From: Nymphaea colorata
Taxonomy: Eukaryota; Streptophyta; Magnoliopsida; Nymphaeales; Nymphaeaceae
Direction: 5' to 3'
Length of the DNA stretch: 64,000 nucleotides
Assembly (NCBI RefSeq): GCF_008831285.2
Contig: NC_045145.1
Coordinates: 20,210,802 to 20,274,801, forward strand
Part shown: piece after piece, positions 48,863-58,256 of the stretch
Layout of the letters: each line of letters starts with the position of its first letter
Numbering within the stretch: the first letter of the stretch is position 1
Position numbers and translations under genes: made by a program
Notes under the pieces: model-generated
What the model was told of the DNA's origin: nothing
Seen by the model: only the letters and a program-made list of their open reading frames with translations
Database searches by the model: none

Positions 48863-51660
48863 TATACAAGTAATGCAAAGCAATTCCAAAAAGGACAGTA
48901 TTGCAGAATTAACAAAGTTACTAAGCAAGTTACTAGGTCAAATCTGGTGATGAATACAAACAAGTGATTCTCAAACTTTTATTGTACATTCTGATTTGAG
49001 TAAAGTGGAGACTAGACAGTGGCACAATCGAACACATTACGGGGAATATGAGCAGTCAGTTTACTTTAGATCATGGAGAAAATGTCTGACACAGATAGCA
49101 TATGGTTCTATTGTGGCAGTAGAAGGATACGGTTTTTTAAGTTTTACTAAAAATTGCATGCTAGAAACAAACTTTACGTGCGTAAATGCTTTGCTATTTT
49201 ACTATCCATTGAAAGACTAACGAAAGAACTAAACTGCTATGCAACATTTGACACAAAGAGAGTGATCCTGCTGGACAGTAGTCATCAGACGATGATTGGT
49301 GAATGGGAAATGCAGAATGGATTGTACACAGTAAATCTGCATAACACAACAACATTGACCATGGCAAAGTACATAGAGGAAGCCAGGAATTGGCATTGCT
49401 CTGCAGGCCATCCATCAAATAAGATCCCAAGGATCATGCACCCAGTCTAAAATCAGATGTAGATGATCGTGAAGTTTGAATGTGAAGTTTATACTCTTGC
49501 AAAAATGACTAGGTTGCCTTTTGAGAATTCTGAAAATTTCTCAGACTTTTCTTTTCAGCATGGACACACTGATGGGTGGGGTCTTGCACAGGGGTAGAGC
49601 CAAGAATTTTTTATTGTAGGGCCCAACTATAGTTTCAAAATTTTAATAGGGGCTGAAATAGAAATTTTCAATTATAGATGTACATTAAACTAAAATTTTT
49701 GAAGTTTTTAAAATCTAAGGGGGGCCAAGGTCCCTGCCGGCCCCCCTTCCCTCCGCCCCAAGTGTTACACCTATTACAACATATAATAAGTACAAATACT
49801 TTGTGATCTTTGTTGATGACAAATCCAGAGAGCAACCTGGGTATGCTACTCGAATAAAAAGAGTGATGCTTTTCAATCGTTCAAAGAATTCTATTATTTT
49901 GTTGAAACTCGATATAACAAGAAGATACAGATTCTTAGATCCGAAAATGGAGGTGAATTTGTGCATGAAGAGTTTGACAGATTTACCAAATAAAGACGAA
50001 TTGCACATCAAATTACCTATTCTAGTACGCCACAACGAAATGGTGTAGTTGAAAGAAAAAGCAAACAAATTTCTAAACATTGCCAGAGCAATTATGTTCA
50101 ATACGGATGTGCCTGGGACTTTTTGGTTAGATGCAATTGCCTGTGCATGCTAGTTAATGAATAGAACTATCAGCAAAAAATTCAATTACAAAAGCCCGTT
50201 AGAAGACTTCTATACTTGCTATGTAAATAAATCTGCTACATATCCAATTACAGATTCCATTCAGGTGCATGGAAAGAAGGAAAATTGCAGAGCTTATTTG
50301 ACCAAGTTGTATGCCAAAAGAGAGCCACAATGTTAAGAAGAAGCCAAAGTTAAACTAGAGTGGTGTGAGGCCATGAAAGAGGAATTATTTGCACTGAAAA
50401 AGAACAGAAATTGGACATTAGTGAAGCCACCAGAAGGCAAGAAACCATTAGGTGCAAATGGACAGAGAGAATAAAGTACAATAACAAGGGAAAAGCGGAA
50501 TGCCTAACAGCAAAAAACATATACTCAGATTCAAGGGATTGACTATCATTAAACCTTCTCACTTGTAGAGAAGATGAATTCAATTTGAGTAGTACTGTCA
50601 GTCGTAGGTATAAAGCATTGCTCTCTCTATCAACTTGACGTAAAGATTGCATTTCTTCATTGTGATTTAGATGAAGAAATATATATGAAAAACACACCCA
50701 GGTTTGAAATTACGTCAAATGTTTCACTTGCGTGGTTGATGAAGCCGTCATATGGGCTAAAACAATTTTCCAGGGCCTGGCACCCAAATCCGACTACTAA
50801 ACTGATTGAAGGTGGCTTCAAAATGAGTGCAATTGTTCTTCATTTATATAACTAATCAGGGTACCACAGTGGTTGCGACATAATAATACCAGGTGACAAC
50901 TCTGGTTATATTCCCAAGATTAAACAAGTGCTAAGGAAACACTTTGAGATTAAAAGCCTAGGACCACTACACTACTCTCTAGGCATAGAGGTGGCAAATT
51001 CAAAGAAAGGAGTATTCATATGCCAACAAAAGTACATATATACTAGATTTATTGAGTGATACTAGTATGTTGGATGCAAAGCGTGCAAATACACCCTTGG
51101 AACAGAATTTAGAACTGCATTGTGATGAGGGTCAACCACTAGCCTAACATTGCTTAATCAATGAACCTCCCATGTCAACTTATGCACCATCCTCTAGGCT
51201 GCACACAAGATTTAAGGTACCTAAAGAAAACGTCAATATAGGTTTACTACTTAGTAGAAACGATAATCCAGAAGTAAAAGGATGTTTCGACACTGATTGG
51301 GCAGCTAACCCAAACGATCGGAAATCAACATAGGGTACTGTTGCTTTGTTGGCGGCAACTTAGTATGATGGAAAAGTAAGAAACAAAGTGTAGTGGGTCG
51401 GTCTAGTGCAAAATCCAAATGCAGATCTATGGCAGCAACAATTTGTGAAAAGAGGTGGATTACATCAAAACAACCATACATATAAGGAACAACCTTGTGT
51501 CCCACGAGAAAGCCAAGCACATTAAAGTAGATTGTCACTTCATTTGTGAAAAAATTCAGTATGTACCAACCATTTATGCAGCAAGCAGGACTGACGTATT
51601 AACAAAGGCTCTAAGCATAGATGAGTTTTATGAGATTGTAAACAGAAGTTGAGTCTATGT
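48863..51660 (+). pseudogene. Copia element 2 pol relic
   Basis: Protease is marked by LDSGT near 49009, then in shifted frame GSIVAVEGYGF. GAG-pre-integrase shows NWHCSAGHPS near 49388. The integrase resumes after a 173-bp MITE with FVIFVDDKS at 49801. Reverse transcriptase shows EAMKEELFALKK (50371), and later HFEIKSLGPLHYSLGIEVA (about 50941). RNase H ends HIKVDCHFI and TDVLTKAL near 51600. Many stops and frameshifts leave no usable polyprotein. Divergence is greater than in Copia element 1, suggesting an older copy. Confidence 0.82.
49581..49769. mobile_element. 173-bp MITE in the Copia 2 integrase
   Basis: The element (49589-49761) begins CAGGGGTAGAGCCAAG and ends in a degenerate inverse (TTGGGGCGGAG read on the minus strand). 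It is flanked by GTCTTGCA and GTGTTACA, six of eight identical. The strongest evidence is functional: deleting the element with its right target copy makes the Copia integrase open across the site, joining the conserved Trp-Gly region to the YNKYKYFV strand with no indel. It is AT-rich inside and encodes nothing. Terminal resemblance to the GGCGGAGCCA ends of the 2.35-kb element suggests a related family. Confidence 0.72.
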
Positions 51661-51689
51661 TGATATAGAAGAACCAACTTGAGGGGAAG

Positions 51690-51937
51690 TGTTATGAAGT
51701 TCTCTAGAATCATCTTTACATAAATCGCATGGAGTGGATGACAACTGACATAGTTGTAAGTACAACGGTATTTATATCTGTACATAAATAGTGCATAAAT
51801 ACACAAGTGAAAGGGTAATAAAGTGAATCTTGCAATTTCTTGCTCCCCATCTTATTTTCCTCTTTCTGCTTTCTATCTTCCTGTTTCTGTTTTCACATAT
51901 CTGTGAGTTGCAGAGTAGAGCAGGTTGATTTAAGACA
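51690..51937 (+). repeat. 3' LTR of Copia element 2
   Basis: Follows the purine tract AACTTGAGGGGAAG and begins TGTTATGAAG. It matches 42625-42867 through the GTTGCAGAGTA block to the end at AAGACA. TATA-like TATTTATAT and an AATAAAGTG are present, as expected for LTR promoter and polyadenylation signals. Confidence 0.78.
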
Positions 51938-52457
51938 TGGAGCAGCCAAGTTAGAGATGCTTCCTGTGGGGGAGATCACGTCGGCCACTTGGTGCTGTAC
52001 TAATTATTGATTATTACGACGACAAAATTGCAGTAGTTATGCTTTTCAATTTTGAGGGATCAAGTTCTTAATATAAAAAACCGTTGCTCTAGAGCCTGCC
52101 AGTTCTCTATTGCTTTGTCTTTTCCCCAGTTCAAGAATTGAGTTGAGTTTCATTTTCCTGAATATTTTCAACCACATTAAGCAAGCGTGGAGGTCAACGG
52201 GAGGAAACTTGCGTTTATCATTTAAAGCGGATCCGGTGTAATTATGCAAATTCCGTGTTGGCAAGAAGGCAGAAGCTCTTAAATTCAAAGTAAGAGAGAC
52301 TCGAGTGCAATAAAAAGGTGGAATTTAATCTTTTTTATTGGCTCAAGATGCGACCAACACGACTCATATAACGTTGCTTTATGCTCCGACGGATAGAAAG
52401 CAGAGTAGTGGCAGAAATTTCTGCACTTAATTTAAAACGCATCCGCAGCTCCTCTCT
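51938..52457. other. Gap between Copia element 2 and PLAC8 gene 2
   Basis: About 520 bases that must contain the 3' UTR of the minus-strand PLAC8 gene 2 at the right end. No other feature recognised. Confidence 0.45.
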
Positions 52458-53269
52458 TTACAAAACTTCCGTTGGGCTCATCCCCTTTCCATGGTTGGTT
52501 GTAGTGTTTCCGCGACCTTGCTTCTCAAGATTTCGTTGCCAACCTTAAGAAAAAATAAAGATAATCCTGAGAGAGAGAGAGAGAGGATGACTACGTTGGT
52601 AGGAAGAACTCGGATGTATATACACGTACCAAGAGTCATATCGTATCCGCGGTTGTTGAGTTCTCTGTACTCCTGGCAGAGGGCGCATGGCTCGCAGCAG
52701 CAGTGGACCAAGCAGTCGGCGCACGGAGACTCGTCCAGGTAGTACTGCGCCCTCAGTTTGGAGCGATAGAAGCAAGAGAAGATGCAGGCGCACCCCATCG
52801 CCATCTGTATCAGGCAGTACAACGCCCCACTCATAGCGCAAGCTGCAACCCCTCTCCCACCGCAAACACAGATAGACGATTAGACCATCTATACGGTATC
52901 GCAGTAACCACTCACAGAGAGAAGAGATGGAGGGAGAGAGAATTACAAGTCGATCCACGATCCACAATCTCAGCAATGCGGCCGAATGTAATGCACGGGC
53001 AGCAGCATGTGATACAACCTGCCACCATTCATCATCAACATTCATCAATCAAGCACTACTCGGCATGGGAAAGAGAAAGAGAAAGAGAAAGATGATTCAC
53101 AGTTGGAACAATCATCGAAGCAATTGCAGAGGCCAGTCGTCCATGGGAGGGGCTGCAACTGATAAGGAGGTTGCATGATCTGCAAGGGTGGTGCAGTTGG
53201 ATGGGTTACAGATCCCCCACTCGTCGATGTCCCCATCTTCCGCCGCGACTCTCTTCCTGCTTCTCCCAT
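52458..53269 (-). CDS. PLAC8 cysteine-rich membrane protein 2 (PCR/CNR family), four exons
   Basis: Minus-strand exons are 53269-53101, 53018-52947, 52842-52630 and 52543-52458 (169, 72, 213 and 86 nt; GT-AG), giving 179 residues. An alternative start at 53236 would give 168 residues and has the better context (AAG before ATGG); I report the longer form. The protein shows [34 protein letters not shown], a hydrophobic segment from [44 protein letters not shown] and [12 protein letters not shown]. Exon phases and the lengths of exons 2 and 3 equal those of the neighbours, so these are paralogues by local duplication. The C-terminus is longer and differs from genes 1 and 3. Likely role: metal transport or growth regulation at the plasma membrane (family inference). 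Confidence 0.88.
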
Positions 53270-54324
53270 CTGCAACTTCTCGCAACCCCTAAATTTCACA
53301 GTGGTTGGTGCTTGATCCCCTCTTTCTCTCCCACTCTCTCTTTTGGTTTACACCAGACTGACTGTTGACATGCATGGCAGATAAAAGATCCACGGGGTTT
53401 CAAGAAAACCGTTTCTTTTGAATCTCAACAAGTTTGGAGTTCAGCACGTCTACTGTGCATCGATCGCTTCGTGTTAGTGAACCAACGGGACCGATCGACA
53501 AAGAATAGACGCCCATTGGTGGTTCCGGTTTTGCTGAACTGTCCAGCTTTTGTTTGATATATAGCGATTTGCGTCATATGCTGAAACGGAGTGTCTGACG
53601 CAGGAGACGCTTCCAGGTGCTTTCCCATACGTCGCGCCCTTTAGCGAGCACAGTTATCATCCCTCGTATTACTTCGGGTACTTGAATCAGCCCCTCGCGA
53701 GCACAGTTATCATCCCTCGTATTACTTCGGGTACTTGAATCAGCCCCTCTGCAACTTAAATCAGATGTCGAAAGAGATCTAAAATCTTAACCTTCCATGT
53801 TGTTGATCTTTATCTAACGCTTCAATCAGGCACAATTGATCAAATGAATTCGCATTTTACTGTAGATATTACATTTCAATCCACTGTTCGCCGCACTGTT
53901 TCCAGGCCATTTACCGTAAAGTCGTGCCTTTCTGATCCGAGCTTGATTCTTCATGATAACATAATTATGTCTAAGATCGTCTTCGATTGCCATTTTGATT
54001 TATCCATTTTGCTGTTTTGATCAAATATAAAATCTGACCATGTAGATGTGGCATACAGGGTTGATCGCTCACTGTGAACATGATGTGGGCAAATAAGCCC
54101 CACCTCTACTAAGCATTTTATTGAAAGAGGAAACGGTTGGGCACTACATATAAATGATAAACTATCATTATCGATGAAGTTTGTCACAGTAGAGGAAGAA
54201 GACACAATAAGAGCAGTAACACCTTAACTTCACAAGGAATTCGAGACCAATGACTTGGGAAGATGAAATACTTCCTTCCCCAGTCATTGATCCGAGTTGC
54301 ATTGTCCAGAAAGACTGTAGCTCT
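53270..54324. other. Intergenic DNA upstream of PLAC8 gene 2
   Basis: Contains the promoter of the minus-strand PLAC8 gene 2, with no distinct element seen. A 53-bp unit starting GCGAGCACAGTTATC is perfectly tandem-duplicated at 53644-53749. No gene recognised. Confidence 0.45.
53644..53749. repeat. 53-bp perfect tandem duplication
   Basis: Copies at 53644-53696 and 53697-53749 are identical by eye, so the duplication is recent. It lies about 375 bases upstream of the PLAC8 gene 2 start codon, in its probable promoter region. Confidence 0.9.
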
Positions 54325-54484
54325 GTTCCCAAGAAACTATATTCTTAACTTCAAGGAAATGATGGGATCCAAAATAGTGACACTTCGATGGAAATCAACA
54401 CGAAAGTAACAAAAGACCACGAAAAATTTAGTTGAAGACATCAAACGCTTCCAAAAGCTCGTAAGAAAGCTGCCATATCTCAGT
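54325..54484 (+). pseudogene. Copia reverse transcriptase relic (third Copia copy)
   Basis: In shifting frames this short stretch matches the end of Copia reverse transcriptase: a segment reading DTSMEINTKVTKDHEK, then, after one frameshift, LVEDIKRFQKLVRKLPYLS. It stops abruptly where the Gypsy LTR begins (TGTAAAACCC at 54485), so the Gypsy element was inserted into this older Copia copy. Its continuation is not found right of the Gypsy element, where sequence has been lost. Confidence 0.65.
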
Positions 54485-56356
54485 TGTAAAACCCATGATT
54501 CCTCTTTCCTTATTTATTTAGAAACTATTAAAAATGGTAGATTAAATGATTGAAACTGTCAAGGAAAAAGTGTTGGAAAGAAACAAATGTGTTGCCTAGA
54601 ATAAACCTGACTGAGAGTAACTGGAAAGATTAACTGGCAAGAGGGGAAATTGAAAAATCATTCCATTCTCGAGAGAAACTGAAAACAAGATTCGTATGGC
54701 AAGGAGGGAGGCCTGGTAGAGGGTCTATTTAACCCTATTTACAGCAATTAATCACTCCTTTTTTGCTACAGCCCTAAACCAGAGAGTCCAGCAACAAGAA
54801 ATTAGAGAGAGAGAGAAAGGGAGAGAGGGAGTGAGGGACGTCCTCATCTTTGCTCTCTTTTTGGCTGAGATAGAAGTTGTTGGCTGCTGGAAAAAAACAA
54901 GAAGCATAGAAGTTGCTGGTGGGAATTTATCTCGAATTTGAAAAGGTATGGGATATTCAATTATGATTATAGCATTAAGCCATGTATTTTGATTTTGTAT
55001 AGATACATATACATGTAGATCTATGTGTATACATGCCTAAATATGAAGCTACGCATGATTTGTTGTACGCTGGAATGGAAATACATGTTAGTTCCCTCTG
55101 ATAAAGCATGCTAGATACAGATATGAAGTGTAAAGCATGTTAATCCTAGTTGAGTTTTTTTTAAAAAAAGATATAAACATTTGCATGCACGGATAAGAAT
55201 GACATAGCACGAAAATAATGAGGAAGGGGTATGATTAATACCGTGAGATTCGGCCATGTTTCCGAATTCTCAGGGTAGTTGGAACTCCTGTTTGGTCATC
55301 CCCTTCCGTGAAGAGCGAAGCCCTCGACTTCTCTGTTTCTGCTTCTGTCATGGGCATCGACAACAACGTCTACCCTTTTCTTCAATCTTCCTGTTGCCAG
55401 AAAGTTCCAGGAGAGAGGAATACTGTGAGGAACCAGAAAAATGAAAACATGTATCATAATAATAAGAGGAGCAGTCCCGAACGTCGTCGATAGTGGGTAG
55501 GGCTTGCTCTGCTCGTCACACAGCAAACAAAAAAAAAAAAGAGGGAAGGAAATACCTTCTGCTCTAGCAACAAGCGGGACCTGTCGCCGATCGACTGGAA
55601 ACCAGTCGTCTCCTTCGTTGGGTAGCTGAAGCGATTTGTGGAAAGCGGGGAACACAACATGAATAGAGTTCCCCCTGTCGTTTCCTTTTTCTCTATCGGT
55701 GCCTCCCTGACGCAGCGAGATGTAGACTGAGAAGTGCGCCATTGAAGCTGGGAAATCGTCTACCTCACGATGGCTATGCTGGAAGAACAAGAGTGGCGGT
55801 GGCGGAAGCTGTCGGACGGCCGGTAGGCGCAGCAGCAGGAAGCCTAATGCTAGATCTCGCGCGAGACGGAGAGATCTCCCTCGTGCTGGTGTTGGGTTGC
55901 TGAAGAATTGGTGGAAGCCACCATTGGGCGAAACCAGAAGACGAGGAAGGAGCACTCGAGAAGAGAGAGAAAATCGGGCAAGAAATGAAGAAAAAACTAG
56001 GGTTCGACTGGTTTTATATCAAATTTAAAAAATTACAAGAATGGTCCACCTTATTAGCGAAATTCTCAGGAAAGCAGTTATAATTTACAGAAATTAATCC
56101 AACACCTTTTTTGCTAAAATATTTTTCAAAAAAAGGCTTGTGATGGACAGGCATTGGCAATTTAAACACTGGATCGGTTTTGGGATTTGTGGTCACTTTA
56201 GTTGATTGGGTCCAAGTGTTTTATTTATGAAATAAACCAATGTGACTCTTTAATACAGTGTGTTTAATTTGATTTAGTTTTGGTCATGACTCAATGTTAC
56301 TTCCGCTATTATCTATTATATAAAAAAAATTGGTGTCAAAAACTTGGGTCGTGACA
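54485..56356 (+). repeat. Gypsy 5' LTR
   Basis: Begins TGTAAAACCC and ends near GTCGTGACA just before the primer-binding site. The open frame on the opposite strand at 55296-55955 lies entirely inside the LTR and is not supported as a gene. The sequence has a CT/GA-rich tract near 54805-54840 and TATA-like strings near 54960-55030. Confidence 0.75.
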
Positions 56357-56566
56357 ACTTTGGTATCAGAGCACAGTGTTTAGAGTCCATGTCCAATGCC
56401 AATGTCGATCACAAGCAGAGAGGAAAAGTCATTGAAGGCGTGTTAAAGAAGAGTTTTTTATTTATTGTGAATATTGAGTTTTAAAGTTTTATAGTAGTCC
56501 TAAAGGGTTGTGTTACTTATAAAATACAATAGTTATGTTTTGTTTCCTCCGTATGGTGTAGTTCAA

Positions 56567-57704
56567 ATGGCACTCACTAGAGGTGGAAGTACTAGAGGAA
56601 GAGGCAGATGCCCTCGCAACACCAGAAGTCGCCATGTTGAGACTCATCCTATTGGATTTATAACACCAGTTGGAAACATCTAACAACAACAATAGTTCAT
56701 TATGAATGCCTTGCATGCGATTGTGGGTTTAATGTATGATCTGAAATTAGGAGTCGTGGTATTTGAACTAAAAATATGGATGCGTTACCTCTATGGTGTG
56801 GAATTTGAAGTATTTTTCGACCATAAATCTCTCAAATATTTGTTCTCGCAGAAGAAATTGAATTTAAGATAGATGAGGTGGCAGGAATATCTCAAAGATA
56901 ACGACTTTGAGATAAAGTATCATCCAGGAAAGGCTAATGTGGTAGCTGATGCACTCAGCAGAAAGACGTCTGCTAAAGCTGGTGGACTGTTAATGCAAAC
57001 ATGAAATTTGGTGAAAGACTTAAAACAATGACATCCATTGCGAGATGATCATGGAAAGGTGAAGTGTGCTGGAATAATTAGAGATAGATTCCTTGAGGAA
57101 ATTATTGAGATACAAAAGCATAGCCCTGAATACGTGAAGTTGATACATGAGTATAACATAGAGGAAACTCCTTATTCTGAAGATGACGATGGATCTGTAT
57201 GGTTCAACGATAGATTGTGGGTTCTAAATGATCCAGAGGTGAAAAACAAGCTGCTTGAAGAGGCACACAAAACAAGATACACCATACATTTAGAAAGCAC
57301 CAAGATGTATCAAAATTTAAGAATAAACTTTTGGTGGTCAGAAATGAAGAAAGAGATCGTTGAGTTCGTCTCACGATGCTTGGTGAGTCAACAGGTTAAA
57401 GTGGAACATCAGAAACCGGGTAGCTTGATGCAACGAATAGAGATTCCTCAATGGAAATGGGAATACATCACAATGGATTTCATAGTGGGGTTACTATGTA
57501 CTCGACGACAACACGATGCTATTTGGGTAATAGTGGACCGCCTAACTAAATATGCACATTTCCTTCCTATCAAGATTTCACAATAACTTGAAAGTCTGGT
57601 TGATTTGTATGTTGATGAAATTGTGAGACTTCATGAAATCCCTAAATCAATCATTTCCGACAGAGATCCAAGATTTACATCCAAGTTCTGGCGAAGGTTA
57701 CAGG
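56567..57704 (+). pseudogene. Gypsy gag start, RNase H and integrase 5' part
   Basis: A gag-like start (MALTRGGSTRGRGR) runs to a stop near 56682. From 56745 the frame is Gypsy RNase H, with [16 protein letters not shown] and [17 protein letters not shown]. From 57038 the integrase zinc-binding domain and core follow ([43 protein letters not shown]). The zinc-binding motif that normally reads CLVC reads CLVS here, so one cysteine is lost. At 57704 the frame is cut by the hAT insertion; open-frame translation past that point reads hAT DNA. Confidence 0.83.
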
Positions 57705-57714
57705 CAATGTTGTA

Positions 57715-57900
57715 CGTATCGTACGATACGACCCCGTATCGTACGATACATATCGTCTCGTTTGAAAAAAACGGTACGATACACCCCCCGTATCGTAAAA
57801 AGGGGGTGTATCGGCCCTGTATCGCACGTATCATACGATACAGGGCCTGTATCGTACGATACGGGGTGATATACCCCGTATCGTACGATGCGGCCTAAAA
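57715..57900. repeat. Palindromic subterminal repeats of the hAT element, left end
   Basis: The 16-bp palindrome CGTATCGTACGATACG occurs at 57715-57730, nearly again at 57735-57750, and in variants near 57835-57890. Related ACGATACGGTTACGATACG strings lie at the right end (61090-61160). Subterminal motif clusters of this kind bind hAT transposases in other plants. Confidence 0.85.
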
Positions 57901-58256
57901 ACGAAAAAGGGGGTCGAGACCTACTTATTCGGCTTCTTTTTCAAATTTTTCTTCCGTTCTTCATTTCTAACGCTTGGATAGTGCCGTGAGGGAGGGCGAT
58001 CGTTCATTTTCACCATGAAAAACTTGATTTTCATCGTCAAATCGAAGATTAAGTGGTCGATTTGTGCGTGGGTGCTTGATTTTCGTGGGAAGGAAAGGGG
58101 TTTTCTTCATTTCAGACATTTCTTCTTCGTAAGGTATGAAATCTCATGTTCTTATCATGTATTCTTAATTTTTTATCGTATAATCGTAGATTGGAAGACT
58201 TTGAGTGTTTTTCATTAAGTTTACCATAGGATTTCGTTTTTTTTTTTTTTGAAGAT

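Larger units (their letters stand above)
42625..51937 (+). mobile_element. Ty1/Copia element 2, split by nested insertions
   Basis: Related LTRs lie at 42625-42867 and 51690-51937. The first is followed directly by a primer-binding site TGCTATCGGAGC (42868-42879) and degenerate gag sequence to about 43290. Pol resumes after 48862: protease (LDSGT) near 49009, GAG-pre-integrase near 49390, integrase 49480-50160, reverse transcriptase 50370-51060, RNase H to 51650 and a purine tract at 51680-51689. The 5.57 kb between gag and protease is a foreign Gypsy LTR with its own insertions. Flanking pentamers (GCATC, TGGAG) do not match, so the ends were altered, or the two LTRs come from different copies. 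Many stops and frameshifts show it is dead. Confidence 0.8.

Noticed and set aside
53045-53299. Longer PLAC8 gene 2 N-terminus beginning at 53299
   Set aside because: The codon there is GTG, not ATG; the first ATG in frame is at 53269.
55296-55955. 219-residue minus-strand frame
   Set aside because: Lies wholly inside the Gypsy LTR, has no recognisable domain and is explained by LTR sequence.
57605-57898. 97-residue frame starting in integrase and running on
   Set aside because: It fuses Gypsy integrase to non-coding hAT terminal repeats across the insertion point at 57704.
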